Made by a program: the position numbers and the translations under genes. Under the pieces are notes generated by a model, which did not search any database, had not been told where the DNA came from, and saw only the letters and a list, made by a program, of their open reading frames with translations. From Eumeta japonica (lineage: Eukaryota; Arthropoda; Insecta; Lepidoptera; Psychidae), in assembly GCA_005406025.1 (NCBI GenBank), contig BGZK01001467.1, positions 1 to 64,000 of the forward strand: a stretch of DNA of 64,000 nt, in the 5' to 3' direction. How positions within the stretch are numbered: position 1 is the stretch's first letter; every line of letters begins with the position of its first letter. Shown one piece after another: positions 12,127 to 24,566 of this stretch.

Positions 12127-13379
12127 CTAATCCATTAATTTATAACTTACAATTGTCTCCATTTTATGGAGGCTTGTGGAAAATGATTTCAAACGTACAT
12201 TTTGAGCATTAGTAATAGATATAGGTTCAGCTTCAGCCCATTTTTCAGGCACATCGCAGTCCTGTTTAGCATGAACCAGTACATCAAAAGAACATCGACA
12301 CTCTAACAGTGGTAGGTAAGATATTGTAGCCGCAACCTGCAGCATCACATCCCTTATTTCTTGCTGTATCTTCTTTAAGTCTTTACTACCTACAGTTTCT
12401 TTCCTTTCTTGAGAAAGAGGGACATCACCCTCCTCATACTGAACATTAAAGTCCCAACATTCGAGAACTTCTTTATTGTTGACATTCATTATGATGAGTG
12501 ACAATTTACTCACTTTCTTATTAACTATCCATTCTGAATAAAAAAAAAACAATTAATTAATATGTACAAAAACATTTCTAACATGAATCTTTGAAAACAT
12601 TTTACTATTGGTAAACTGTATTAATACAATTAATGTTAAAACATTTAAGTATTTTTCCAGCAAAAATACTATATCTGAGGTATGTAGGTATACAGTCATA
12701 GGGTTTTAGATATAAAATTTTGATCTTCTATTAATAAGCAATGGAAACATTATAGTATTCAATGAAAATAAAATATTTAGAAACAATTTAGTTATTTAGG
12801 TAACATAGAAATGATAAATTAGTTTATACATGATAAACTAAGTGTTCGAAATACACTTAAGACATAGCATGTACAACGTCTAAAACGCCGCTATGAAGTT
12901 AATCACAAAAACGTCGCAATGGTTTAAAATTAATTAAGTAATTATTAAAATAGAAAAGCTCCAGTGAAACTTTACGTGAATAAATATAACTTTATTTTTT
13001 ACCTTCACTTTGCGCCAGTAGGTCTGTTAGGAAATTTTTAATTTGAGCATCTTCAGAAATAAAAAGGGTTATGCCATAATGCGGTTCTGTTTTGAAAGTT
13101 TCCGGAGGATAAAGACCCCGCTGAAATAATACAGAGTTAATGGCGAATTCTGAAAATAACAAGCAACATAAAAATTTCACAAAACACAAAAAATAATTTA
13201 GACTATATAATACTTTAGTACGGACTACAAAATAGTTTATATACAGATACATAGTATAGGAATGGCTAAAAATATCAAATATTTTTTATTATTATTATTT
13301 ATAATTTCTTACTTAAATATTCACAAATTATTTGTGCAGATCCACGGAGAGTAATGCAATTTTTGACTTGTTGTGTCAT
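12127..13379 (-). CDS. mad2: MAD2 spindle-assembly checkpoint protein (complete, three exons)
   Basis: Exons on the minus strand: 13313-13379, 13003-13149, 12127-12533. The phases (1, then 1) join exactly, giving 206 residues, close to the 205 of human MAD2L1. The protein is a single HORMA domain: it starts MTQQVKNCITLRGSAQII, continues with FAINSVLFQRGLYPPETF, YGITLFIS, and the LLECRCSFDVLVH strand, then the C-terminal safety-belt region ending FSTSLHKMETIVSYKLMD. MAD2 binds MAD1 and CDC20 at unattached kinetochores and restrains the anaphase-promoting complex. Donors are GTAAG and GTAAAA; acceptors are tttcag and attcag. The start is the first ATG of exon 1 and matches the family's N-terminus. 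The gene appears intact. Family identity is very clear; expression is not testable here. Confidence 0.95.
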
Positions 13380-15882
13380 CTTTTAATGAATTTTAATGAA
13401 CAGCCTAAGCAAATAAAATTAAATAGCGAAAATAGGTATGCAATCTTTCATAAGTATAAGGTACAATTAAGATAAACAATCACAAAATAAATCGAAGCAT
13501 TTAGTTATAATACAACAATAAACTTTCAAAACAAGGCAACCGTTAAAATTATCTATGATTTCAATTCAAAAATGACAACTGTCAACTAATATTGACCGGT
13601 CAGCCTTGTCTTACGTAAAACCATAGCCAAGAGTAAAATTGTCATTGGCAGTGTTCCCGACAGTTGAATTAAATAAAAGTTTAATAATTTTAAAACCGTT
13701 TCGATCAATAGAGTTTCTCTTTATTTTATGTAGACAGGTCAGTAAAAAAGGGTTGGGTAGTAATAAGGACTATGAACCGAAGTGAATTTAAAACTATTAT
13801 ATAAAAGCGGTTTTTTTTTTATATTCAAATTATTTGTTGATTTATTTTGTAAACTAAAATTTCATAATTTTATATTAAAACCGTTTACATCAGTACGGCT
13901 TTAACATCTATCGGCACTCCGAACAAGAATTACATTTCTTTTTCATATGGTTTATTTATTACGTAAACAGGCTGCTCAAGCCCACTTATTAAATGTAAAA
14001 ACAATTCACAAATAATGAAGATAATTATACACCAACCAACCTGTCTAATTAGTTTTTATAATACAAAAATGTAATGTAGTATTTTTAAATTTTTCCAAGA
14101 ATTGTCTTCAACTTTTTTTTGTTGAATGTTGAACTTAGTTGAATGCGGTTGCATTGCCTTTATTTGATATATATGCCATACAAAAATATATTCCTCAAAA
14201 GGAAACGTCAATAGTTGTTAAAACGCAGCTTATTGAGATCTTCTTTAACCTCACGTGGGCTGAAAATATATAAAATAAGATTCATGGTTGCCAATGTTAT
14301 GTACTCTGTGATAAATTAACGTAAAAACCTAATATTACATTTGATCTACAATTTAACAAGCCGTTTTTTAAAATTTGCGTTAGTTTTTTTTTTCGAATAT
14401 TTAAAGTTCACTAATACCTATGCCTAAAAGGAACAAATCAGTGTCTTAATCACGCATGGTTACAGCTTAAGATTTGAGGGCGGAGGGTATGTATTTTAAT
14501 TTCATTTTTCAATTTTGGTTATGTGGACGAAAATGACCACTTTTAACAAGAACGTAAAGTAACGTACAAGAAATAAAAACGATTTCATAAATATTATGGG
14601 TAGTTTATTTAAGTCATAATGCTACAGAATTTGATAATTAATCTAATTTAGAAGTAATAAAATTAATGAAATGACAAATGCTTGGAATAGACAGACATAA
14701 ATCAGATAGTAAATAAATATACGTAACAAATCGACTTTAGTGTTACATAATAACATTAATTAAAAACAAAAATAGAAAAATTGGTTTTCCACGAAGCATA
14801 GAGAATATTTTGAAGTTCTATTTTCTAAGTTCTTTCTTTGAAAGTTGAATAACTTTGAAAAATTTGAAAGTTATCGTTTTCAGTTTGGTTTTCGAAAATC
14901 GAGTTTTCAATAGATCAATAGATCTTGACTTTTTAGGGTCCTATTTGACCATGTCTTGAGTGTGTGCGTGCGTACTTATATGCGTAGGTGAGTTTATGTT
15001 AAACTTTCATAACTTTTGAAAGGATTAACCAAACAAAAAGCGGTTTGTGGCATTCGGAAAGAATTTACTTTACTTAGACTTTCTAAGACTGATTTCGCCA
15101 GGTACATTTTGAAAATACTCAAAAATTTAATTTGAAAAAATATATTATTGAAATAACATTTAGACTATTCTATCATCAATAACGAAATAAAATTAGAGCT
15201 TTTCGTTATACAAATGTCATAAAAAATGGTTGATTTGTTAAAGAGATATTGTCGGAGAAATTTTTCAATAAGCGTTTTTTCAACATTTCTTAAATTATTC
15301 TGCCAATAAATTCTAAAATCTTATCAACTACTTCGCTTAAAAAGAAACGTTGAATGTTCTAAACTGCTTTGATATCGATTTATGCAATCGAAAGATATCG
15401 TTAATGAAAAATTTCCAATTAGTATTTTTTCCTTCCTACTACTTCCAAAATTCTTGTTGGATTAATATTTATTATTAATCAATTTTGTTTGGGTGAAAAA
15501 CTTTTTCGAATGCTGCCAAGCGTATCGAATTGAAGAAAGTGTTTGATAGATATTATAGTCAAAATAAATGGACAATTTTATAAAATATCGTTTTTTGAAT
15601 TAATGTAGATTTGAACTCGAAGACCTAAAACATATTAAATAGTAACTCTAGTATACTTAAATCGTCAAATCATTGATAGTATCAAACGCTTACTCAAGCT
15701 TAACGCTTTCAAAGAATTGTTTACGTAAAAGTATTTTATTCGAGTGATTAGATTGTTTATGTAATCCGTATTTCGATTTATCTATATAAATAAAAATCAA
15801 ATGCTTTGAAGAAAAGTTCAAGAAGTAGCTACATTTTAATTTATGTGTTTGAATGCCATAAGAAATACTTGGATTTTTTTAG
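13380..15882. other. Intergenic DNA upstream of MAD2
   Basis: The MAD2 promoter should lie in roughly 13380-13650 (read leftward); I see no clear TATA box. The remainder is AT-rich. A stretch at about 14930-15430 (containing GAGATATTGTCGGAGAAA) belongs to a dispersed repeat that has a second copy near 27450-27665. No credible exon found. Confidence 0.45.
15190..15430 (+). repeat. Dispersed repeat, copy 1
   Basis: Shares a recognisable order of motifs with 27450-27665: TGGTTGATTTGT, AGAGATAT, GTTGGAGAAA-like, AATTTTTCA, AATTCTAAAATC, then a second AGATATCG/AGATATGG. The two copies are in the same orientation and diverged by many substitutions and indels. Non-coding; class unknown. Confidence 0.5.
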
Positions 15883-16330
15883 GCCGGCATGCAGCCTTTC
15901 GCGGGCCGTGGCCTGTTGTTTTGCTCAGCAGACGTCGAAGGAGGAGGATGACATCAAGCTCCTCCGAGGGGCTGGGGCTCAGGCACCGTTTAAGCGACCC
16001 GTGGCTACGGCCCATCGCTGCTGAGCCCGCGGCTCACGGCAACTGCTCCGGCCGCGCCTGCCTATTCCTGCATGCCTGTTCCTGCCGCTCGCTGTTGCCG
16101 AGCTCGTAGCGTATTATTTGTGGCGTATTCCTTTGCCGCTCTGACTGTCAACGACACACCCGTTACCGCCACCCGTTTCCATCGAGCTCAAGTCACAAGG
16201 CGCCTCACTTGGCCGAGCCGTCTGTCCCCGGCGCATCCGTTACCGCCACCGCTGTCGACGACTCTGAGACCTGTGGTGCCTTCGACGCCCACTTGATACA
16301 CGAGTGTCATTCTACTTGCGGGCCTTTCTT
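15883..16330 (+). other. GC-rich island of unknown origin
   Basis: About 450 bases of strongly GC-rich sequence stand out sharply from AT-rich surroundings. It is preceded by an acceptor-like run ending ttttttag|GCCGG. Overlapping short reading frames (15806-16024, 15843-16109, 16072-16296) are open on +, but they conflict with each other and none matches a family I recognise. It may be a fragment of a retroelement, an exon of an unrecognised gene, or a transferred fragment. I cannot choose among these. Confidence 0.4.
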
Positions 16331-16734
16331 CTCTACCCCCGGTTACTTGCGGTTATGTTGATGAAATACATGCCACTTCGACTAATGAGCTAATGTTAAT
16401 TTGATTAATAAATTATTGTTAATTTCAAGCGCTTGTTTCTCATAGACACTGACTGTATGTCGGGAAACCCGGAAACGAGAACCCACAAACACGATGAACC
16501 CGTAACAATAGTTTGTATGAAAAAAAAAAAACCTTTTAAAATTTTTTGCCTGTTTCTTATTTATTTGTGCAGGGTATCTTCGGAACAATTGAATCAATTA
16601 CGATGCGACTTTTATTGGAATGTAGAGAACCTTAAGGGGCATTTATTATCCCAGAAATATTTAGCATTCCTGTATGATAATTGAAATTACAAAAAAAAAA
16701 AACTGGCCAAGAATATATCGGACCATGCTCATTA

Positions 16735-16880
16735 TAGGGTTCCGAAGCCATTATTATTACAAAGAAATGCACTACAGATGAAAAAGTACGTTGTTACACT
16801 TTTTCCTTGTTTCCTGCGTAAAATAATTATAAACACTTTAGTCGTCTATAACTACAAAACAACTGCTTATGTTTTACGTA
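16735..16880. repeat. Inverted partial copy of the 2773-3484 TIR element
   Basis: Starting at AGGGTTCCGAAGCCATT, this reads as the reverse complement of the right part of the element at 2773-3484, including the CTACAGATGAAAAAG and TACGTTGTTAC segments. Similarity runs out near 16880. The two copies face each other across about 13 kb that includes MAD2. Confidence 0.6.
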
Positions 16881-17784
16881 GTAATAGTCAAAAAAGTTAA
16901 TTTATTAACGAATCGAGAACAATTATCAAACTGAAAAATCATTGACATATATTATGACGTATTAGTATATGTGTTTACTGCTTTAAGAAATAATTAAAAT
17001 AATTGGACGTATCTGATAAATATCACTGTGTTTCGAGTTTGAGCGCAAAGTGCTAAAATATTGAGTGTAATTTAGTTTGATCTATTCTCGGCCACTCTGC
17101 TACATATATTGAGAAACGAAATACGCCATATTCATTTGTCAAAAGTTAACAGTATTAACAATTTCCCTCAACCCGTGACAGGGTCCATTTTTTTTAATGT
17201 AGTGCTATCAACCGCAATACGTACAGTCCATCATTATTACAAAATCTATTTCTGGTCCATGTAAAACAATAGAGATTAAGGGTGCGTAAGTATTCCTAAA
17301 TAAATGCTTTTTCTAAAAGAGCTAATAACATAAAATATAATAATTGTTTTACGGACTCTATGCTTACATGAAAGTAGTAAGCAGTTATCATGAATACGAA
17401 AATTATATTCTAAATAGTTTTAAGTCTTTTTACAATTTTCAGTATACAAAAGTTTAATTTATTAAATAAATAAAATTTCCATAAATTAATATTATATTCA
17501 CACTTTTTAAATTGAAATAAGATAAAATATTTTCTAATACCTGTAATATTAACATATTCTATAATTTTGATGCATAGAAAAGTGGTAATATAAAATATAA
17601 TTTAGAATTGAAATCAAATTACTTATATCTCTAGTTCTAATTTATAATAAATGTACAAAATATAAAAATATATAACAAACAAGAATATGACAATTAGAAG
17701 TTACATTGCTTAATTGACATCAGTATTGCCAAATATACGATTTCAATCTTATACATATAATTTTTTTACTTAGGGTAGAGAGGA

Positions 17785-18900
17785 GGAATACCGCTCACTG
17801 GGTAATGGTACTCACCTCTGTAACCCATTGTAACCCTGTCAAAATGGAACATAGCAACACATGTCGCGTGAAACGCGAAGGGAGGGGGCATTTAAAACAG
17901 ACAGCGATGCAAACGGACAGTCAGCTCGCGTCATGCGACGTCTTAATTTGCGGCTGCGTTGATCTAATTTTTGGTCAAATATTTTTTGTCGATAAGTCCA
18001 AAAGTTTAATGTTTATTTAATTATTAATTTTATTTTTCTGACAATAAAACTATTCTATTTTGTGATAATGAAATCAACTTTCAACAATTATAAATATTTT
18101 TTTAATTACAAAACGACCGTTTGGGGTTATACCGATTATTTGAGCGCCATTACCCCTTAGTGACTTATTTTTTTATTACTGTAGATATGCCAAGAAATCG
18201 TCAAAAGACAACCGCTAAAGCGGCTTGGACCGAAGAAGACCTTCAATCTGCTATTGCTAAAATTGCAATTGCTAAAACTGCAATTCAAGGTCTGTCCAAA
18301 AGACAAACCGTAAAACAATATAACATATCATTTACTACTTTGAGAGATGCACTAAAAAATTAAAAGTTAAGCAACCTGATATTAGGTCGCACACCCGTTT
18401 TCACCCAACAACAAGAAACTAAAATTGTTGAATAAGTTAAGTTGCTGGGTTTACTATACTGTGGACTTAATGTCGCAGATGTGCGTAAACTTATTTGTAA
18501 ATATCCTAAGCTCGGCAATATAAAAAAAAAATTGTGATCAAAGTAGCAAAAAATCTGGATGGGATTAGGTATACGTCTTTATGAGAATCAATCCTTGAGT
18601 TTCTATACGTTAAGCTGAAGCGACAAGCCATATTATAATAATTGAAGTTGGTTTGACGTCGAAGACTTTACTATATTAGTTAAATTTGAAAAGGCTAATC
18701 TTACGAACAAATGGAGATAATTGATGCTAATCTGTTATTTTAGAATTTACTTTTATTATGTAAGGTTGATCTCATTAATATTTCTTTAATTAAAATGTAT
18801 CATAATTGTTATATTCCAAAAAACATATTTGAGTGTCATTTCTCCGTACCCTGAGCGGCATTACCCAAATTCAGGGGCAATACTGCTCAAAATTGATTTT
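17785..18900 (+). mobile_element. pogo/Tigger-like transposon relic with psq helix-turn-helix
   Basis: At 18187-18363 the + strand encodes MPRNRQKTTAKAAWTEEDL..., then QGLSKRQTVKQYNISFTTLRDAL. This is the pipsqueak-type helix-turn-helix that opens pogo/Tigger and jerky-like transposases. After a stop, degraded continuation is readable (PVFTQQQETKIVE, then CGLNVADVRKLICKYPKL), matching the next part of such proteins. No DDE catalytic domain remains. Possible ends: an ACCGCTC...GGGTAATG block near 17790 and its inverted relative near 18850-18890. The element is therefore a truncated, dead copy of about 1.1 kb. Family placement is solid; exact ends are not. Confidence 0.7.
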
Positions 18901-19697
18901 TTTTAATGTTTTCCTGCTACTAGTAGGTCAAAGATATATGCTTTTATTGTTAAATTGTTGATTACTCGATAATTAATGACTTTGTTACTTTTCCTAATTT
19001 TGATTTATAATGAATAATTAAAAAAATACACCTTGTTTTCCTCAGGTCAACGCTGTACTCGAACATATAATTGGCTAGGGAGCTATCCTATTATACATAC
19101 ATGCGATTGAAAGATAGATATTGTACGTGATTCATGCGATTTTTTCACGTTTCATAATAACTAAGATATCAGGATCATAAAGAAACAACGCAAATACTTT
19201 GTACTCTAGTGAATATTGTAACCTCGAATGATAAGCGTCGAAGCAATGTGAAATATAAAGACCAATCTAGAAAATTTCCTACATCTACTAACAAAATGGA
19301 TAAAATCAATTTTGGGCAGAAATTTTCATGTTAACATTTTAATTAATTCGGAAACTTTCATCTTCATTTACTTTGCCTTTTTCACTTTAATGGATTACCA
19401 ACGGTGTTTTAGATCGATTATTTCATTAAAACGAAGATTCGAAAAACAGGATTAAGACTGATGGTACACTTTCAGCGAAACAACATATGAAACGCTATGT
19501 TTGGTTTTATTTGAATATCTTAATAGGTATCAATAAAATATAGGTTTTAGGCCTTTCCTTTATCAATCAATTCGACGTCGATCAAAAAATTGGTAACACT
19601 GCTTGACATTCTAAAATGAGAATTTGAGAGAGTTGTCATTTATAATCAAAACAAATCAATATTTCAATGAAGTTTCATAAACATATATGAAAAGAAT

Positions 19698-21073
19698 ATG
19701 GGAAGAACAGCTAGAAAAAGACAAAAACGAAAACACAGCAATTACCGACTCTGCAATCATGAGCCAGAATGGGTTTCTTTTAACATGTGGCTGGCCAAAG
19801 AAGGACTTGTTCGAAAAAAGTCATTGAAACTGGCTCATTTTGAAGATAGTGGACGAGGAATTCTCACCAAAGTTAAGATTCAGTCGGGCGAAGAAGTACT
19901 GAATATGCCCCTCAATCTTACAGTTAATGTAACTACAGTTCTCGCCGATACTACATTCCTCAGTTTATTTTTAAACAATGAATTAGATGTTAAAAAAAAG
20001 TTCTTTTGTACCTTATCTTTCCAAGCTATATTAGCATTATATTTAATTTATTTAAAATTTCAGTCTAGTACAAAATGGTCTATTTATATACAAAGTTTAC
20101 CTAAAGAATATACAGTGCCATATTTTCTGCCTGATGATGTTTTATCATATTTAGATGAAAGTATTACTTTAATATTAACGAAGCAAAAAGGATGAAATTA
20201 ATTCTTCATATGCATATCTGAATAAAATTTTGCTTAATACTAAAAGCAAATACAAAGAAGTACTTAGTTTGATATCAAATTTTTCATTACCAGTCTATGA
20301 ATGGGCCTATTTTGCAATTAACACTCGGTGTGTTTATATGGATCTGTCAGAGGTCTGTGATTTTAGTAAATGTGATAATGTGATCCTCTCAATATTGTTA
20401 GATAAGCCAAATATAAGTCTATGCCCTTATTTGGACCTAATTAATCATAGTCCTAAAGCTGCTAATGAAAGTAAGTTACTAGTAAGTAAAAATTTTAAGT
20501 ATATATCTACTAAAGAAATTAATATTGATATTTTTTCTGATGTTCGCTTTGCTCTTTACACCAAAATGTAACATTAAGGCTTATAGTCAATTATTCATCT
20601 GTTATGGAGATAGTCATAATTTAAAATTGGTCACGCAATATGGATTCTTTTTACCTTTTAACGACTTAGATAGTATATTTTTTCCCTTCGACCACATTAT
20701 CAATTACTTTTCTTCGTGTGGTGTAAAATTATCACAAGACCAAATATCATTCATTAACAACCATGGTCTTTCTAAAGATCTTTACATAGATTCTAAAGGG
20801 CTAAGTTTCAACTTTTATGCATTGTTAATGGTTATAAAATGTTATTACAAGCAGAATGACATGAGTAAAATGATTTATTCCTCAACAAGTGTTGGATGTG
20901 ACAAAAAAACATTAGTATCTGCCATTAAGCCCTTAGCTGAAGAGAAGAAGTGTCATTTAGATTTCATGATTGATAAACTGGAATCATACCTAAATAAAAA
21001 TATTATATTAAAAAATTGTATAGGATTAATGAAAACATATAGTGAGATGTTAGAAAAATTTATCAAGTATTAA
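19698..21073 (+). pseudogene. SETD4: SETD4-type SET-domain methyltransferase, single exon with two frameshifts
   Basis: Three consecutive + reading frames form one protein of about 457 residues, near the 440 of human SETD4. Part 1 (from ATG 19698) holds HFEDSGRGILTKVKIQSGE and the inserted helices; part 2 holds LCPYLDLINHSP, the SET-domain NH-S motif; part 3 holds QLFICYG, with the catalytic-site Tyr, and then the Rubisco-LSMT-like C-terminal domain to TAA at 21073. The frame shifts by one extra base near 20190 (next to an A run, AAAAAGG) and again near 20569 (ATGTAAC). Apart from these two events no stop interrupts the protein. The gene has no intron here. Two readings are possible: sequencing indels in an intact gene, or a young pseudogene/retrocopy. 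No poly(A) tail or target duplication is visible. SETD4 methylates lysines on histones and other proteins. Confidence 0.82.
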
Positions 21074-22605
21074 ATGTTTGTGGGTAAAATTGTTTTTACT
21101 TTATATTCCATGAAAACATTTTGGGAAATATTCTTTATTGAAAGTCTCCAAATTATAAACATTCATTGATACCTTGGGTTTGTTCCTTAGACTGGTTTTT
21201 ATATTTAGTCTGCATTGGCAATATGGTAAATCATCTGTGCAAAAGAGATAAGCTATTCATTTTGTTTAATTATCTTTATTATTATTTGTATGTTATAATG
21301 AAATATTTGTCTGTTTGTATGTCAAGTTATTTTGATTGGATTTTAATAAGGTTTTCACAGATAACCATCACTTCACAAACAAATAAAAATATATTAGGCT
21401 ATTGCAAGTTAATATGTTTGTGATACAAGTTTGATAAATCTTTTGCTATGATACTTAGCCATTGACATTTAGTGTCAACATGTTTTATATTATGGGGTAT
21501 ACTAAACTGGATAGCTGCAAACAATAAAAAACCTTTTGAAGCTCCATAGTCAACAATGAACCCTTATCTAATGAAACCTAGTTTCGACACGTCCATCTCT
21601 CTGTCCATGACTTAGCTCAAAGAGTCTTAATGTTAGAAAGTTATAATTTAGTCCAGGTATGCACATAATCACATCAATAAAGTGAATATATAAAATTTTG
21701 AAAAATAAATATTTTTGAAGTACCTCTCCTGCATATAAAGTAGGGATAATTTTTTTTTTCATCTGTCCTTAGGTGTGGGGTATTGTAAAATAGCTCATTC
21801 AAAAACATTGTGGATCTATGTAAACTATTTTTTGATTTAGGGGACCATTTGTGAAATATTTAAGCTTTAAAGTGTTAATTTGTGTTAGAGTGAGGTGTAC
21901 CATTGCCAGCTTAATGGTTATTCTTGAATATGTGAAAAACTTTATCGCAGTAATATATGTAACGAAATGAAAAGGAAAACTTAGTAGGCTATATAGTTAA
22001 TGAGTAATAGTTGCCCAACTTATAAAATATACTTTGAGAAGTTTTTGTATAAATTGTATTGAAAATTACTTAGTTGACATTGTTAATTTTGTAAAACAGG
22101 TAGAAAATATAAGTTTATGGTTCATAAACTTATGTACTTAAAAATTATGGAAATATAAATTCATAACATCACTCATCTTATGTGGGCCTAAATTGTTAGC
22201 CATTAAATCTTGAACTTGAGTCCATAGTATTAAGCAAAAAGTCTACAAAATTGTAATAGGCCATTTCGGACCCCTCACTACACATGGTCCAACATGGACT
22301 TGGTCAATGTTTTTTAACATACTTTTAATAGCTTGACCTGTGTATTCATTTAAATAATGAACTCTTCTGATTCTGTTATTTATTTCTAGATGTTTAAGTA
22401 AGCTGAAATTTTGCTAGCAAAAATTAGAAATCAATATTTAATGTTCAGATTTTCAGTAAAAATTCAAATTTTTAGAAAATTAGAAATATAAATTGAAAAA
22501 AAAGAATTTCATAGATAAATATTAATGAAAATAATTTTGTTGAAGTAGTCCTTTATTGGATATGCTTTAATTATGTTAATTTTTTAATTATGCATTAAAA
22601 TTTGA
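21074..22605. other. Intergenic DNA after SETD4
   Basis: AT-rich sequence with no gene I can support. The SETD4 3' UTR probably occupies the first few hundred bases; AATAAA-like motifs are present near 21383 and 21522, without a way to pick one. Confidence 0.45.
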
Positions 22606-23090
22606 ATAAGATTGGGGATAAAGTTTTTTCATATTTTATAAGTAGAAAGTTGCACTAAAATCATTTAGGTTGAGTAAAACTAGTTCAACAGTAGTTTAAT
22701 TAGTTTTGAGACCATTAAATGTCATTTAAATAAAAGAAAAGTAAAAATGTTATCTCGTCATTTTTCTATTGTTTTTCTGTCCACCAAAATGAGCGAATCT
22801 AATGTAGAAAATCGATATATTTTGAAATTTTATTACAAAAAAAGGAAGAATGCAACACAAGTCGCGAAAAAATTGTGATATTTATGGATCTAATACATAG
22901 TTGGTAAAAGTAGCACAAAACTGGTTTAAGCATTTTCAGTCCAGTAATTTTGCTGTCAAAGATGAACATCGCTCTGTTTAATCTGTTACAGATAAGTCAA
23001 TGCCATTTTGGAAAAAGTAGAGCAAGGTCAGCATATTAGTTCTTACAATCTAGCTGAAAATCTGGGGATTGAACACAAAACAGTTTTTAT
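22606..23090 (+). mobile_element. mariner 5' fragment (+ orientation)
   Basis: Same mariner family as 8278-9528. The left end retains GGGGATAAAGTTTTTTCATA, matching that element's terminal repeat. The leader includes CTGTCCACCAAAATGAG, followed by a broken transposase N-terminus: VAQNWFKHFQSSNFAVKD, then the HTH region (GIEHKTV-like), with several stops. It ends before any catalytic residue, so only the 5' third is left. Confidence 0.8.
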
Positions 23091-23549
23091 TGATTATAAT
23101 TCAATTTAAAAATGAAAAAATAGAATGAGTTGTCATGTCATGCATAGAGTATATTGGTATACCTAAGTCATTAAAATTCAATGCAATATATGCAATGTAG
23201 AATTCAAATTATATTAAGATTGAATATCTTATAATTTCAATAAGAGCCGTCATAACACCTTTTATGGTTTTGACATGGAATCCAATTCAGTGTTTTATCT
23301 CTTGTTTTATACGGAAGTGTAGTTTTGAATAGTGACAACGATGGAAACATTTTCTGTTTCAAGCAATACTGTGATAAATATTGCATTTAGTAGTATTTGA
23401 CGTCAGAACGAGAATTAATACTTATGATGGAGTACATTTCTTCCAATATGTTCCAACAGACTAGAACTCATTTTATTTACAAAAATGTATATAAAGCAAA
23501 AAAAGTGCTTTTATTTCTTTCACAGAATTTATTCTTTATCATCTACCAT

Positions 23550-24119
23550 ATCAAATCAAAATCAAAAATATTTTTATTTCGTAGGTAATGAAATTACACT
23601 TGAAATACGTCATTAATAAATTCATTTCGACATTACCGCCCATTCCAAATGCTGATTCGCCGAGAGAAGAATGGGCAAGAAACTCAAGGCTTGCTCTTTT
23701 TACTCATCAATACAAAAGATTTGGTAATTTATAATTTAGTCGACATTTAAAAATAATATGAAATAACCTTCTAGGCGAGCAGTTCAATCCCAGGGGCCTT
23801 TTTCATTAAAATATTCCAATACGGTATAATAGCCCTTGCCTTGCCTTGTCTATAAATTTTCTTTTAACGAAACGTTTGAACTCAGCACATGGCAAATTTT
23901 GAATTTCAGTTGGGATCTTATTATAAAAGCGCACACATCCCCTTAAATGATTTATTAACTTTACTTAGACGAGTCTTATGAGCAGCAAGATCATTCTTAT
24001 GTCTAGTATTAATGTTATGGATGTCGCTCCTTTTATGGAACGATTTTATATTTCTCTTGACGTATACCAGATTTTCGTATATATATTGTGATGCTAAAGT
24101 TAGGATATTAATTTCCTTA
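23550..24119 (-). mobile_element. 3' end of a non-LTR retrotransposon (Jockey/CR1-like)
   Basis: Read on the minus strand, the segment encodes the C-terminal end of a non-LTR polyprotein: ILTLASQYIYENLVYV, then KSFHKRSDIHNINTRHKND, then (after the first part is lost from frame) RFYNKIPTEIQNLPCAEF and KRKFIDKA. The 3' end, near 23550, carries a simple ATCAAAATCAAAA-type tail. It lies downstream, in the same strand sense, of the reverse-transcriptase part at about 25927-27124, so both may be halves of one copy interrupted by the sequence between them. Confidence 0.75.
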
Positions 24120-24566
24120 GGGCCTCATTCGCACGAGAGCTTAAAAAGCGTCGCGTTAAAATTAACCTGACGTTGGCGCTTTTTTAACGTTCACAAAAAT
24201 TGTGTTCACACGAACGCTTAAAAATGAGTGTAAATAATATTCGCTGGGGTGTGCACGTATTAGTGAATTATGAATCGAAATCCAAAATTATTGGCAATAG
24301 CAATTTGCGTTGCGAGAGGGCGAAAAACGAAAAAAAGTTCTATTAGGCACATCCCCTTAATGAACAATGATATTTAAAAGCCCAGTTTGTGTCGCTTTAT
24401 GAAGAATTGAGGATTTATCCCAAAAAAAAAATTCAACTTTTTTCGAATGTCTTTAAGCACATTCGATTAATTATTGGCAATCGTGAGCCCTCGAATAACT
24501 CTTCAAGACACTAACATGAGATTTGCGATTCCAGCGGTGCAGAGATTAGCAGTGACGTTGAGGTAA
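24120..24566 (+). mobile_element. PIF/Harbinger-like element: left terminus and transposase N-terminus
   Basis: GGGCCTCATTCGCACGAGAGC begins at 24120, directly after TTA, the kind of three-base target used by PIF/Harbinger elements. From ATG 24270 the + strand reads MNRNPKLLAIAICVARGRKTKK, then (after a stop and an A-run frameshift near 24425) FVSLYEELRIYP, FNFFRMSLSTFD, a stop, LLAIVSPRITLQDTNMRF and AVQRLAVTLR. This is the N-terminal segment seen in Harbinger nucleases (HARBI1-type). A GTAAGTG follows at 24563 and could be a donor. The catalytic part is not recognisable downstream. The right terminus was not found. Confidence 0.68.

Noticed and set aside
15806..16296. Three overlapping + strand frames in the GC-rich island, as candidate proteins.
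   Set aside because: They are mutually incompatible, composition-driven and show no family motif; recorded only as an unknown island.
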